A DNA stretch of 64,000 nt from Candidatus Nomurabacteria bacterium (GCA_031262695.1 JAISHF010000002.1:92523-156522); one strand, 5' to 3'. Shown: positions 32,630-41,337, counted from the first letter of the stretch. Numbers and translations are program-made. The notes: generated from the sequence alone by a model not told the origin.

Positions 32630-33470
32630 GGGCGGTGGCGACTTTGGCGGCAAGGAGCTCTGGTTCGCTTGGATAGGTGCTGGGTAATTCGTTGATTGCT
32701 TGGTATTTATAGACTAAGGTTAGGGCGTTTGAGATAGGGCCATTGTAGATTGGTTGCAAATCAAAGGCTGACCAGACAGTGATGGGGATTTCGTGGAATT
32801 CAACTCCATAAAATTCAAGGGCCTTATGAGTGGCGTGCCAAAACTCCTCGGCGGTAGCAGTATTGACAACCCTCCCCTGTCGCTTGGCGATAAATTGGTC
32901 GGAGATAGTTTTGCTGACGGCAAGCAGAAAAATCCGCGATGTATATTTGTGGGCGGCGAGGAGTTGCATCAGAGTGCGTTCAATAAAGGGATCTAGGAGC
33001 GTGACATCAAGAATGATATCATAGCCCTGCTGGATAAGGGCGGCGAGAGTCAAAAACATCAGCGACACGGAGAACTCATTGGTGAGCTCGCGAAGTTTTT
33101 CAGGCGGAAACTCCGCTTTGATTTCGGTAAGGTGGGGGTGATAATCGACAAAAAGTCGGGCGGCGACGATAACGGGAGCAAGGCCCCGCTTGGCAAAATA
33201 GGCGTCGGCGGCAGGCAGAAGTTGAGTGGTCTTGCCGCTGCCACTCTGGCCGGCAATGCGCAGGAAGTGATGGTTTTGGGTTTTGTTGGGCGTAAAATCG
33301 GCAAGAACTTTTTGTAAAATAGCCTGATAGTCATAGTGTCGCCACTCGTCAGGGAGGTCGCTGGCGCCCCAGTGGGCGCGATTGTAGGCGTCAAGTTGAG
33401 CAACAAAAGATTGCAGTTGGCCAGAGCTGGTTAATTGGGCGTGGCTGGTTAATTGGGTATGACTGCTCAT
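32619..33470 (-). CDS. Zeta-toxin-like P-loop kinase
   Basis: A 283-residue P-loop protein. Walker A is AGQSGSGKTTQLL near residues 73-85, followed by ILDVTLLDPFIERTLMQL, matching the zeta-toxin/UDP-GlcNAc kinase arrangement (phosphate loop, then a strand with Asp and Thr). Zeta toxins phosphorylate UDP-GlcNAc and block wall synthesis. No epsilon antitoxin is adjacent. Instead the start overlaps the lipid-kinase gene by ATGA (33467-33470), suggesting a housekeeping kinase in an operon. The N-terminus has short QLTS repeats (TQLTSHAQLTSSGQLQS). Substrate unknown. Confidence 0.65.
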   Translation of the reverse strand: MSSHTQLTSHAQLTSSGQLQSFVAQLDAYNRAHWGASDLPDEWRHYDYQAILQKVLADFTPNKTQNHHFLRIAGQSGSGKTTQLLPAADAYFAKRGLAPVIVAARLFVDYHPHLTEIKAEFPPEKLRELTNEFSVSLMFLTLAALIQQGYDIILDVTLLDPFIERTLMQLLAAHKYTSRIFLLAVSKTISDQFIAKRQGRVVNTATAEEFWHATHKALEFYGVEFHEIPITVWSAFDLQPIYNGPISNALTLVYKYQAINELPSTYPSEPELLAAKVATAQTL

Positions 33471-34402
33471 TTGCCCTCCCCTGTTCGGCGGAGTTTAGTA
33501 TTTTGTCCAACGATAATCGTAAGTGGTTGAGCAGATTTTTGAATTTGCACTTGGCGAACATTATGTAGGGTCAGGTATTCGCCCTCACCTTGGATTTCTA
33601 ATGTGGTCAGCGTCGCGAATTCTATGGTGTCGCTTTGGGTTGGCTGGCTTGGGATTTTGGCGAGAACGCTTGGCAACATAATTTTTAGTAGTCCCCACAA
33701 GTTGCTGAGGTTGCCAGTTTGCGAGCGAAAAGTCTGAATGGAGCGAATAGTCGGGCGACTCCGCATCACCCCAGCCATACTGGCGGCATTAACGGCGACA
33801 TAATCGGTGGCGTTTATGATTTTTTGGCCATTAAGGATAAACTCGGGCGGAAAAAACTCGTCACGACGGTGCTTAAAATACCATTTGGCGAGTTGGAGAA
33901 TAGAATATAAAATATTACGGTGGTTATGGCGGAGGCGCTGGCGGATTTTGGTACTATCAAAAATATGTGTTGCCGTAGCAAACATCCCAATCGTAAAATA
34001 ACCGAGCGCATAACGCTGGTGTTGACTATTGACTATTAGTTCTAGTGGGTAGGCTTTGGTGGTTTTTGGGGTTTTACTTATGAGCGTGGCAAGGGTTGGG
34101 CGACCAAAAGTGCGAGCGAGGTCGTTAAAGTTGCCATAAGGCAGAATCGCGAACTCGGTAGTGATGGCGAGATTGGCCTGCAAAATGGCATTAAGGCAAA
34201 TGGCAGCCGTGCCGTCGCCACCCGCGGAAATCAGGCGGTCGCTGGCTTGCAGTCGTTTGGCGAGTTTTGCAGCATTAGCGGCAACATCAAGTTTTGTATC
34301 CACCTCATAAGTCGCATAGGGTTGCGGCAAGCGCGCCAGAACTTCCCTCTCCACCTGACGGTGGCGACTGCTCTTGGGATTATGTACTACAACTAAACGC
34401 AT
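33467..34402 (-). CDS. Diacylglycerol kinase catalytic-domain protein (YegS/DagK-like lipid kinase)
   Basis: A 311-residue lipid kinase. The N-terminal VVVHNPKSSR, nucleotide site LISAGGDGTAAICLNAIL and substrate/metal region LPYGNFNDLARTFGR are standard for the DAGK_cat family. In canonical members the last motif is GT-x-ND; here it is GNFND. Such enzymes phosphorylate diacylglycerol, or undecaprenol-like and sphingoid lipids, and could recycle lipid carriers. The ATG follows TATAAT (34409-34414) by 6 nt, so it is leaderless. The next gene, the zeta-like kinase, is translationally coupled. Confidence 0.85.
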   Translation of the reverse strand: MRLVVVHNPKSSRHRQVEREVLARLPQPYATYEVDTKLDVAANAAKLAKRLQASDRLISAGGDGTAAICLNAILQANLAITTEFAILPYGNFNDLARTFGRPTLATLISKTPKTTKAYPLELIVNSQHQRYALGYFTIGMFATATHIFDSTKIRQRLRHNHRNILYSILQLAKWYFKHRRDEFFPPEFILNGQKIINATDYVAVNAASMAGVMRSRPTIRSIQTFRSQTGNLSNLWGLLKIMLPSVLAKIPSQPTQSDTIEFATLTTLEIQGEGEYLTLHNVRQVQIQKSAQPLTIIVGQNTKLRRTGEGK

Positions 34403-34408
34403 AGGTAT

Positions 34409-34414
34409 ATTATA
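34409..34414 (-). promoter_or_regulatory. -10 box, leaderless start at 34402
   Basis: Minus-strand TATAAT in CTGATATAAT, 6 nt before the ATG. Confidence 0.7.
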
Positions 34415-34425
34415 TCAGATTAAAA

Positions 34426-35508
34426 CTAGACTTTGCGGAACTTGCGGCGGAGGGATTCTAGGGGGTAAATTATACCGTAGTAGCGGAGGGGGTTGATGAT
34501 GAGGTCGTGGGCGGGGGCGTATTTTAGTTCGCTGATGCCGAAGCCGCGCTTGAAGACGCTGACGCCGTAGAAACGATGCTTGGTTTCATCAACGCCCACG
34601 ATGCCCCAAAAGTTGTAGCGGGTGAGGCCGCGTTTTTTGGCTTCGCGGATGGCTTGCAAGTGTAGGAGCGGTGCCGCGGAATATTCGGTGCCGAGGCGAG
34701 TAGAAACGCCATATAGATAGGAGGCTTCTTGGCCGTAGAAAATCATGAAGTTCTCGGCGAGCACGGCGCCGACTTGATCGGCAGATGGCTGAGGCTCGGC
34801 GCCGTCTTTGGCATTGGTTTTTTCGCCGATGCGGGCGATGAATAATTTGGCTTCGTCGTGGGCGGCAAAAACTTCAAATTGGGTTTTTAAGAATTTTTTG
34901 CTAAACGGCACATAGGCTTGACGTTTGGCGTGGTCTAACTCAATTTGGTAAAATTCGTCAATTTCCTTAGGGTCAACGCTTGCAGATATGTCTAGATTCG
35001 CAGCCTCGGCTTTGCGAATCGCACGGCGGGCTTTTTGGCGAAACCCAGCTAAGATTTGTTGCTCGGTGCCAGAAATATCTAATACGCCAGCATATTCTAC
35101 CGACAAATAAAAGGGGGCTTTTTTCGCGCCATTTTCGCGCAAAATCTCACGGCTTTCGGGGCTGTCTTCCCACTGCGGACGAAGCCGCACGAAATCGCAT
35201 TTTAGCCGCTGAGCCTGAGTTTTTATATCTGTTAACATCATTTTGATTGCCGATTTTTTAGTCAAATCTACGAGTGGCCCGCCAGCAATAATTAGCCCCG
35301 TGCCTTTTTTGGCGCGTTCAACAAAGCCGCTATACACACCGATAATCTTGCCACCTTCTAGCACGGCACGACGAACGATTTGCTGCCCCATTTTGGCGTG
35401 AGCCTCCATCATACTCCAACTTTGTAAGCAATTTGCCTCAGGGCGACTCACGACAAAACCGTCCCAGACTTCTCTATTCTCTATCGTTTCTAGGGTGGGT
35501 TTTACCAT
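34426..35508 (-). CDS. FemAB/FemX-type aminoacyltransferase (last gene of the cassette)
   Basis: A 360-residue FemABX-family protein: NCLQSWSMMEAHAKMGQ near the N-terminus, FRQKARRAIRKAEAANL (basic helix), HAKRQAYVPFSKKFLKTQFE in the linker, and C-terminal RYNFWGIVG...HRFYGVSVFKRGFG, the standard closing motif. The start at 35508 is preferred over the ATG at 35520 because GGAGG lies 5 nt before it; the longer reading would place the ribosome site in the coding region. Its start overlaps the previous FemAB gene by 7 nt. It is fifth in the operon that starts at 39538 and likely adds a residue to the peptidoglycan stem peptide. Confidence 0.85.
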   Translation of the reverse strand: MVKPTLETIENREVWDGFVVSRPEANCLQSWSMMEAHAKMGQQIVRRAVLEGGKIIGVYSGFVERAKKGTGLIIAGGPLVDLTKKSAIKMMLTDIKTQAQRLKCDFVRLRPQWEDSPESREILRENGAKKAPFYLSVEYAGVLDISGTEQQILAGFRQKARRAIRKAEAANLDISASVDPKEIDEFYQIELDHAKRQAYVPFSKKFLKTQFEVFAAHDEAKLFIARIGEKTNAKDGAEPQPSADQVGAVLAENFMIFYGQEASYLYGVSTRLGTEYSAAPLLHLQAIREAKKRGLTRYNFWGIVGVDETKHRFYGVSVFKRGFGISELKYAPAHDLIINPLRYYGIIYPLESLRRKFRKV

Positions 35509-36497
35509 TTTTTCCTCCATTTTTCTAGCAACTCATATAAATGCAGCCAGAAATATTTTGTTTTTTGGATTGGCAAATCTTGAGCAGGCAAATAATTAAC
35601 GACTTCGCCGCCAAAGCCGCGCTTGAAGGTAGTGAGCTTGGCGTAGCGGTGGTTTTTGACGCCTTCGGGGGCGATGCCGAAAAGATTATAGCAATGCACG
35701 CCAGCTGATTTTAAGTCGCGAATAATCTGCCACTGCAAGGCATAGGCGACGGGGATTTCGCGGGCCGCCTCGGCACTCGCCGCTTCAAAATAATCGGCTT
35801 CGCCGTTGCTGGTAATGACTAGCGCATAGGCCAAAATTTGACCCTTGTTTTTGGCAATATACAGTAGCGCCTTGTCGCCAAAGGCCTCGCGCAAATTTTG
35901 TAGGTCAGTGCGACTGGGCGGGGTGAACCCTTGGCGGGCGGCGAGTTCAGCTTGCAAGTCGGCAAAATCTTCCCAGATGGCGAAAGCGGCAGGGCTGCTA
36001 GACTTAATTTGCGCAATTTGTAAGTCGGGGTAGCGGTCTAGGTGCTTGATTTCGTAGCGAGTTTGCTTGCGCATCTCAGCAAGTAGTTGCTCTTCGGATT
36101 TTTTGAGGTCTAGAATCACGGTGTTTTCAGCATAAAGGTGGCGCGGGGCAGGCTTAAAACCATTCTTGGAGAAAAGAGCGGCGGCTTCGGGGCTAGCAAG
36201 CAGTTGTGGACGGACGCGGACATATGCGCAACCCGCATGCTTGGCGGTTTGCTTGATTTCAGATGTAAAGCCCGCCAAAACTGACTCCTCGCTAGAATCA
36301 CCCTTAGTGTCTTCGGGGCCAGTTTTTGGCGAGCTAGCGATTACGGCACCAGCAATTTCGGCGTAGCGACCGCGTTTGGCGTTTTTAATAACCATATAAT
36401 TCCCTGCTACCTTGACGACTTCGTCGCCGCAGAGCTCGCGCCACTTAGCAAATTCAGGGCTTTGCAAAAAGTTTTTGTGCCCAAACTCACTAGCCAC
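35502..36497 (-). CDS. FemAB/FemX-type aminoacyltransferase (second in tandem)
   Basis: A 331-residue FemABX-family protein: FGHKNFLQSPEFAKWRELCG at the N-terminus, EMRKQTRYEIKHLDRYPDL (basic helix), RQGFTPPSRTDLQNLREAF, and C-terminal CYNLFGIAPEG...RYAKLTTFKRGFGG. It starts with GTG and overlaps the aminotransferase gene by 8 bp, with only a weak GGCGGT ribosome site. It is followed by a third family member. Tandem Fem proteins usually add successive residues to a cross-bridge (as FemX, FemA and FemB do), so a bridge of at least two residues is a reasonable inference. Confidence 0.85.
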   Translation of the reverse strand: MASEFGHKNFLQSPEFAKWRELCGDEVVKVAGNYMVIKNAKRGRYAEIAGAVIASSPKTGPEDTKGDSSEESVLAGFTSEIKQTAKHAGCAYVRVRPQLLASPEAAALFSKNGFKPAPRHLYAENTVILDLKKSEEQLLAEMRKQTRYEIKHLDRYPDLQIAQIKSSSPAAFAIWEDFADLQAELAARQGFTPPSRTDLQNLREAFGDKALLYIAKNKGQILAYALVITSNGEADYFEAASAEAAREIPVAYALQWQIIRDLKSAGVHCYNLFGIAPEGVKNHRYAKLTTFKRGFGGEVVNYLPAQDLPIQKTKYFWLHLYELLEKWRKKW

Positions 36498-37611
36498 GGC
36501 GACCGCCTTTTACTGGTTTGGGCTGGATTGCCCTTTTGATAATCGCAATCACTTCTCGCTTTTGCTTGGCCGTGAGGTTAGTCGGGAGATTAATCATCTG
36601 CTCGCCGACTTCATAGGCGATAGGAGTTCTTTTGGCATTATAACTGACTTGCGAGAAGTAGCGCCGTGGTGCAACGGCAGTGTCCCACCAGATACTATCA
36701 AAATAGTAGCCACGGCGAGCGAGGGCCTTCAAGACCTTTTTGCGGTTGGCAACTAGCAACGGTAAGCGATTTAGTCGTGGTTTGTTTTGTAATTGCTCTA
36801 AGACAAGACGCGCTTGCCAGTCGGTCATTGTAATGTATGGCTCAATCTGGCCTTCTGCCGAGCCGCGAACGGCACCGGTCTTTTTAGAGAGCCACGCAAT
36901 GATTTTGCCGAGAGCAAAAAAACGATAAGTTTTGCGAATCCACCAGCCACGGAGCGGATAGATGCGGTCGCGATGGCGTTCGCGACGACTGGCAAGTTTG
37001 GTTGGCGCATAGACTTTGGCTGTGACAAAATCGCCCCGTAAAACAAGCGCCGCACCGTGCTCAGCATCAACTGGCTTGCCACGACCAAACGAGAAAAACA
37101 CGGCATCACCGACCGTGCCGACTTTGCGACCGTCTTTGTATCTTAGTCCGACGGAGTGCGCAAGGTCTTCAATGATTTTGCATTTTGTGCGTTTTGCGAG
37201 CTTTTCTACCCCTGTTATATCAGAAACTACTCCAAGAGTATTCTGCACAATCACGGCCGAAAGTTTTTGTTTTTTGAGCATTTCAGCAAAAGTTTGGGCT
37301 GTAAAGTTATAAGTTTTGCGGTCAATGTCTAGATAAACGACTTTGGCGCCGACTTCGCGAATTGCTTGGACGACAGCATAACAAGTATAAGCGTTGACGC
37401 CGATTTTGGCGCCGACAGCCTTGCTCCCGAGCAAGGTTTTGAGTGCGACAGCAAGCGCTGAACGGCCGTTATAATATAAATAGCTTTTGCCGCCGTAAGT
37501 TTGGTCTAGATAATCGGCTAAGGCTTGGCGGTCAGACTTGCGGCCACGAACAAAACGGTGCCTAATGGCTTCGCGAAAAGTATAGTTGGAGGCCCAACCG
37601 AGGAATTTCAT
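36490..37611 (-). CDS. DegT/DnrJ/EryC1-family aminotransferase
   Basis: A 373-residue PLP enzyme of the sugar/polyketide aminotransferase family. The cofactor-binding Asp is in KIIEDLAHSVG (about 145-155), and the Schiff-base lysine is K179 in FFSFGRGKPVDAEHG, where most family members have SFHxxK. It is 4-bp coupled (ATGA at 37608-37611) to the hydrolase gene and has a GGAGG site. DegT enzymes aminate keto-sugars; in this operon, between a Mur ligase and two Fem transferases, it might instead produce an amino compound used in the wall. Unusual spacing around the lysine suggests a specialised subfamily. Confidence 0.8.
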   Translation of the reverse strand: MKFLGWASNYTFREAIRHRFVRGRKSDRQALADYLDQTYGGKSYLYYNGRSALAVALKTLLGSKAVGAKIGVNAYTCYAVVQAIREVGAKVVYLDIDRKTYNFTAQTFAEMLKKQKLSAVIVQNTLGVVSDITGVEKLAKRTKCKIIEDLAHSVGLRYKDGRKVGTVGDAVFFSFGRGKPVDAEHGAALVLRGDFVTAKVYAPTKLASRRERHRDRIYPLRGWWIRKTYRFFALGKIIAWLSKKTGAVRGSAEGQIEPYITMTDWQARLVLEQLQNKPRLNRLPLLVANRKKVLKALARRGYYFDSIWWDTAVAPRRYFSQVSYNAKRTPIAYEVGEQMINLPTNLTAKQKREVIAIIKRAIQPKPVKGGRRG

Positions 37612-38279
37612 ATTACCTCCGCGATAACTTCGGCGAGTTCAATTGGATGTTTGAGATAGGGGCTATGCTCCCAGCCGTCAACCACTTCAAGCGTAGCGTT
37701 TGGGATACTGGCGGCAAGCTTTTTGCCCTGCCAGAGTGGGGTGGTTTTGTCGGCGCTGCCCCAAATAATTGTCGTCGGCACATTAACTTTGCGCGAGTCT
37801 AGTTTGCGGTCGCTTTCAATCATATTTTCAAGTGTGAGTTTCATTTCGTCGCTTGCTTGGTTGTAATCGCTGGCGCGAAGGACACGGCGAACAAGTTTAC
37901 GGAGTGGGTTTTTGAGACCGATAAACCTGCCAAATAAACGCGACAAAAAGAGCGAAACACGGGCTTTGAGCGGGCGGTAGTAAATACCAGCCGAGTCAAG
38001 CAAGATGAGTTTGCGTGGGTGGATTTTGCCACTAACGATAGCATTGAGCAGGATGCGACCACCGTTAGAGTGGCCTAAAACGACGGCTTCATCTGGGAGG
38101 TTCTGTGCAACCCAAGCAACATAGTCGGCGATGGTGTATTCTTTTTGGTCGGGCGTGGTCAGGCCTGGCACGTGAAGCAAATAGGCTTTGATTTGGTGGT
38201 TTTTTGCTAGGGCGGCGATGGTTTTTTGCCAGTTAGTGGTTGAAGCCGACCAGCCATGGACGATATATAGATCTTTCAT
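37608..38279 (-). CDS. Alpha/beta hydrolase
   Basis: A 223-residue alpha/beta hydrolase. HGW near residue 8 forms the oxyanion region, the nucleophile elbow is GHSNGG (Ser71), the acid is probably Asp near 176 (WGSADKTTPLW) and the base His near 203 (GWEHSPYLKHP). Substrate cannot be read from sequence; esterase, thioesterase or amidase are possible. It is coupled by ATGA overlaps to both the Mur ligase gene and the aminotransferase gene, so it belongs to the same pathway. No signal peptide, hence cytoplasmic. Confidence 0.8.
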   Translation of the reverse strand: MKDLYIVHGWSASTTNWQKTIAALAKNHQIKAYLLHVPGLTTPDQKEYTIADYVAWVAQNLPDEAVVLGHSNGGRILLNAIVSGKIHPRKLILLDSAGIYYRPLKARVSLFLSRLFGRFIGLKNPLRKLVRRVLRASDYNQASDEMKLTLENMIESDRKLDSRKVNVPTTIIWGSADKTTPLWQGKKLAASIPNATLEVVDGWEHSPYLKHPIELAEVIAEVI

Positions 38280-39538
38280 AGCAGCCCCCGTTTCTTGCGG
38301 CGAGCGATGGCGGCCGGCTCGCGACGAGCGAGCAGTTTAGCGTCGGCAGGGTTTTTGAGCAGTTTCTCCACTAGCCACTCTAAGTATTGTGAGCCCTTGA
38401 AGACAACGAGCAGGTCGCTGGTGAGGTTTTTTTGTAGATATGGTAGGGCGGCTTTAGGGTCGGCAAAAACTTGCAGGTTCTGCCCTGCTTTTTTGAGTAA
38501 TGGTGCAGTATAATTCGCGACACGGTGGCCAATTAAAATGACGTTTTCGGGCTTAACTGCAAGAATTGCGGCGGCGAGGCTTTCGTGTTCGCTTTGCTCG
38601 GCCTTGCCCTGCTGAATCATATCGGAAATCACTAGCCATTTGCGGTTCCAGCGAATTTGCCGCACCATATCTAGTACGCTTTGCATAGAAATCAGGTGGG
38701 CATTATAAGAACTGTCAATCAGTTTGCTGCCGTTTTGTCCTACAAAATAGTTGTTGCGGCCGGGTGGCAAAACAAAATCTTTGAGGTCGTAAATAATGGG
38801 CAGTTTGAGGTGTTGCATCAGCCGCTCGCAAAGCAAAAGTTGCAGACCGACGGCCTCAGGCATTGGCTCGTTAAACTTAAACTCGCCATTTTGGGTGGTG
38901 AAAGTAGCACTATTATACTCTACGCGATATTTTTTGATTTCGGTATTTTTGACAAATTCTACCCCTGTTTTTAGCGATTTTACTCTTGGAGTAAGTTCTT
39001 GCACCGGCTCTGAAAAAAGCGCAAGTTTAGTTGCAAAACAGCTAACATTAACAAATTCATCAAGAATTGCGGCCTCGGCGGTTGGGTATTTGCCCTGCTC
39101 TACGAGATGGTCAAAAAAACTGGCGTGCGAGAGGCCAATTGGCGTGGTGATAACGACTTCGGGCTGCAAATTGCGGGCGATAAGGCTCGCCTCACGCGGG
39201 CGTTCGGCATCAACTTCTACGATATAAAACTTATCACGGCGAGTATAGGTAAAAGAACGAATAAATGTGGCAAAAATCAGGTAGAGCCAGCGTAGACGTG
39301 AACCACGGACGCCATCAAGCCCCAAAATATCAAAGGCGACGCCATAAGCCGAGTTGGCATTATGCGAAAAATGGGCGGGAAGGTGTTGCGCGGCAAGTAA
39401 GTTAAGCATGGTCGTCTTGCCGACTGAACCAGTGATAATAATCACCCGCGGCTGCCAGCGCCTGAGCGAGCGCCGAGCAAGCAGCCAGAACCAGCGTGCC
39501 GCCGTAAGATACAACCTCCGTTTGATGTTTGAAATCAT
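38276..39538 (-). CDS. Mur ligase family protein (MurF-like), head of cell-wall cassette
   Basis: A 420-residue ATP-dependent amide ligase. The P-loop is ITGSVGKTTMLNLL (GSVGKTT 37-43). The central domain has TTPIGLSHASFF, and the C-terminal domain has DSSYNAHLISMQSVLDMV with DLLVVFKGSQYLEWLVEKLL, which is MurF-like (KGSr...E). MurF adds D-Ala-D-Ala to the UDP-MurNAc-tripeptide. Here the N-terminal UDP-binding domain appears replaced by a short basic/hydrophobic segment (residues 1-30), so it may act on another substrate, as MurT does. The start at 39538 is fixed by TATAAT exactly 6 nt upstream, rejecting the longer frame from 39574. It heads a five-gene coupled operon. Confidence 0.75.
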   Translation of the reverse strand: MISNIKRRLYLTAARWFWLLARRSLRRWQPRVIIITGSVGKTTMLNLLAAQHLPAHFSHNANSAYGVAFDILGLDGVRGSRLRWLYLIFATFIRSFTYTRRDKFYIVEVDAERPREASLIARNLQPEVVITTPIGLSHASFFDHLVEQGKYPTAEAAILDEFVNVSCFATKLALFSEPVQELTPRVKSLKTGVEFVKNTEIKKYRVEYNSATFTTQNGEFKFNEPMPEAVGLQLLLCERLMQHLKLPIIYDLKDFVLPPGRNNYFVGQNGSKLIDSSYNAHLISMQSVLDMVRQIRWNRKWLVISDMIQQGKAEQSEHESLAAAILAVKPENVILIGHRVANYTAPLLKKAGQNLQVFADPKAALPYLQKNLTSDLLVVFKGSQYLEWLVEKLLKNPADAKLLARREPAAIARRKKRGLL

Positions 39539-39544
39539 ATATAT

Positions 39545-39550
39545 ATTATA
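39545..39550 (-). promoter_or_regulatory. -10 box of the Mur ligase/FemAB operon
   Basis: Minus-strand TATAAT, 6 nt before the ATG at 39538. It lies inside the ORF that would start at 39574. Confidence 0.7.
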
Positions 39551-40361
39551 TATGATTTGCAGCAAAATCTGCAAATGTTTTTAATAATTCATCTTGAGTG
39601 TGCGAAATCCCTGTAATCGGCCTGTAGAGCGACAAGAAATTATCAAGAACTGCCCCGCTGATAGCGGGCGACGGCGCATTAGGTGCTAGGCGTAGATCAA
39701 CGGCTTGGTGGTTGCGCCCAAAGGCGGAATAATAGTCGCGAAACTTATAGCTGTCGCCATAGACGCCATCACTAAGTAATAGGTGGGCATTCGGAATATT
39801 GAGCGCGTCAGCGATGATAAGACCATGGAGTGAGGACGAAAGAATTGCCTCGCAAGCAGCACACTCGGCCAATACTTGCTCGCAAAAAAGTTTGTCCGGC
39901 AAGTTATGGCGGTTTAGAACATCTATTGTTTTAACATTTGGTAAGGAGGAAATCTGCTGCGCGATAGCCGTTTTCTGGTCAACATAGTGTGGGACGAAGC
40001 CATATTTATACCGTTTAGCGGTGGGCGCAAGCAGACGCGACACAAGCAACCCTGGGTCACCAATTACACCTGTCCAGCCAAGCCGATCGGCGGTTAGCCT
40101 ACCCCGAACGGCAAGAATCTGATGGTTTGGCTGGCGATGGAATTGGCTGTCGGGCAGCATTAGACCAGAACCCCAGATAGTCAAGGGCTGTTTAGCGCTA
40201 AGCGCCCATTCCATAATTGAGCCGACACCAAAGAAGTCCGCTTGGGCAATGGCAGCAGGCATAATATGTTCTGTAGTGAAATTGGGGAAAAATGATTCTA
40301 GGAGATACGGCGTAAGCAAGTCGCCAAAATTACTCTTGAAGTAGAAAACCTTTAGAGTCAT
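39546..40361 (-). CDS. Polysaccharide pyruvyltransferase family protein
   Basis: A 271-residue PS_pyruv_trans protein: NFGDLLTPYLLESFFPN at the start, FFGVGSIMEW, ILAVRGRLTADRLG, IGDPGLLVSRLL and the C-terminal ILSSSLHGLIIADALNIP, all typical. Members transfer pyruvate or, in many genomes, act as glycan-modifying enzymes of unknown donor. The start at 40361 forms an ATGA overlap with the preceding GT gene; the longer frame from 40409 begins inside that gene with a low-complexity peptide. It is related in family to the C-terminal domain of the 4320-6137 fusion. Confidence 0.83.
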   Translation of the reverse strand: MTLKVFYFKSNFGDLLTPYLLESFFPNFTTEHIMPAAIAQADFFGVGSIMEWALSAKQPLTIWGSGLMLPDSQFHRQPNHQILAVRGRLTADRLGWTGVIGDPGLLVSRLLAPTAKRYKYGFVPHYVDQKTAIAQQISSLPNVKTIDVLNRHNLPDKLFCEQVLAECAACEAILSSSLHGLIIADALNIPNAHLLLSDGVYGDSYKFRDYYSAFGRNHQAVDLRLAPNAPSPAISGAVLDNFLSLYRPITGISHTQDELLKTFADFAANHI

Positions 40362-41281
40362 TGCGACACCTGTGGTTCCACGTCCGCGGCATCCCCTGCC
40401 GGCAGGCAAATCGTGGTGTTGAGGTGTTTTTCATAGTCGGCAAGCGAACGGACGGTGCCGAAATGCGCCGTGTAATCGGGTAACGAACCTGAAAGTAGTT
40501 GACGAATAAACCTATAGCTATTGGCGGTCATCTGGCTGTATTTAGCCTGTTTGCCATCTCTTGGCATATCGTGCCAAAAACGAGTGTTTTTACGGTCATA
40601 AAGATGGAATAGCGGCAAAAGATTAGGCGCATAAAAATTAAATCCGTAGGAATAAAGTTGAAAAGCGCGAATAAACTCCTCGCCCATAAAGCAGACGTCA
40701 CGAATATATGGTATAGCAAATATGTCACCTGTGCCAAAAGCAAACCCTGCGCTCAACCCAATAATCGAGTGGCGAACTATCTCGGGCGCAGCCGACATGG
40801 TGCCTTTGAATATTGGGATGTATGAAATATATTTACTTACTGACATAGCGGCGACTTTGGTGTATGGCGTAAAGATAACCTCGCCTTTTCCGTTATAAGT
40901 AAATGGTGTTGGGTAGGCCGAAAGCACGGCCTTGGGGTCATTGCAGGCACGCCACTCTTGGAGTAAGGCCTCGTCCCACCCCTGTTCAAAACGGGTATGG
41001 GCGTCAATTTGCAGGCAAAAATCTTCGTTGGTGTAGAGGTCGGTCATCAGGCGGCGAGCGTAGCCGACGCCGTAAGATTGGCGGTAATCTAGTTGCACGA
41101 GTTTGAGATTTTCTTTGGCAAAATAGTCTAGGGTGTGCTGAGTGGTCTGGTCATACTGGTTGACGACGGCAAAAACAAGCCGTTCTTTGTGGGTAGCCTT
41201 GGCTAGGCAGTCTTGGAGGGTCGGCAAAAGTTCGGGGTCGTGATACGAGGCAATGCCGACAAGGATTTTTGGGGGTTCCAT
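40358..41281 (-). CDS. GlcNAc-type glycosyltransferase (GT60/PF11397-like)
   Basis: A 307-residue GT-A enzyme. Its opening KILVGIASYHDPELLPTLQD, followed by AVVNQYDQTT, YGVGYARRLMTDLYTNEDF and LQIDAHTRFEQGWDEAL, matches the GlcNAc transferase family (PF11397), which includes the Skp1 hydroxyproline GlcNAc-transferase and bacterial homologues. The DXD-type site is IDAHTRF. FMGEEFIRAFQLYSYGFNFYAP carries the conserved EE and Y-G-Y patch. It is first in a two-gene operon with the pyruvyltransferase-like gene. TAAAAT at 41288-41293 is 6 nt before the ATG. The acceptor is unknown; glycosylation of a surface glycan or a protein is possible. Confidence 0.8.
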   Translation of the reverse strand: MEPPKILVGIASYHDPELLPTLQDCLAKATHKERLVFAVVNQYDQTTQHTLDYFAKENLKLVQLDYRQSYGVGYARRLMTDLYTNEDFCLQIDAHTRFEQGWDEALLQEWRACNDPKAVLSAYPTPFTYNGKGEVIFTPYTKVAAMSVSKYISYIPIFKGTMSAAPEIVRHSIIGLSAGFAFGTGDIFAIPYIRDVCFMGEEFIRAFQLYSYGFNFYAPNLLPLFHLYDRKNTRFWHDMPRDGKQAKYSQMTANSYRFIRQLLSGSLPDYTAHFGTVRSLADYEKHLNTTICLPAGDAADVEPQVSQ

Positions 41282-41287
41282 AGTATT

Positions 41288-41293
41288 ATTTTA
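41288..41293 (-). promoter_or_regulatory. -10 box, leaderless start at 41281
   Basis: Minus-strand TAAAAT, 6 nt before the ATG. Confidence 0.6.
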
Positions 41294-41302
41294 GCATAAG
41301 CA

Positions 41303-41331
41303 TTGCAAAATCACAAAAGGTGCTATATAAT
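41303..41331 (+). promoter_or_regulatory. Promoter of lepB
   Basis: TTGCAA (41303-41308), 17-bp spacer, TATAAT (41326-41331), then 6 nt to the ATG at 41338. Leaderless. Confidence 0.72.
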
Positions 41332-41337
41332 ATGTAA

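Noticed and set aside
39539..39574. Extended N-terminus of the Mur ligase (start 39574)
   Set aside because: The extension encodes the promoter TATAAT; the start at 39538 has the 6-nt spacing seen at many genes.
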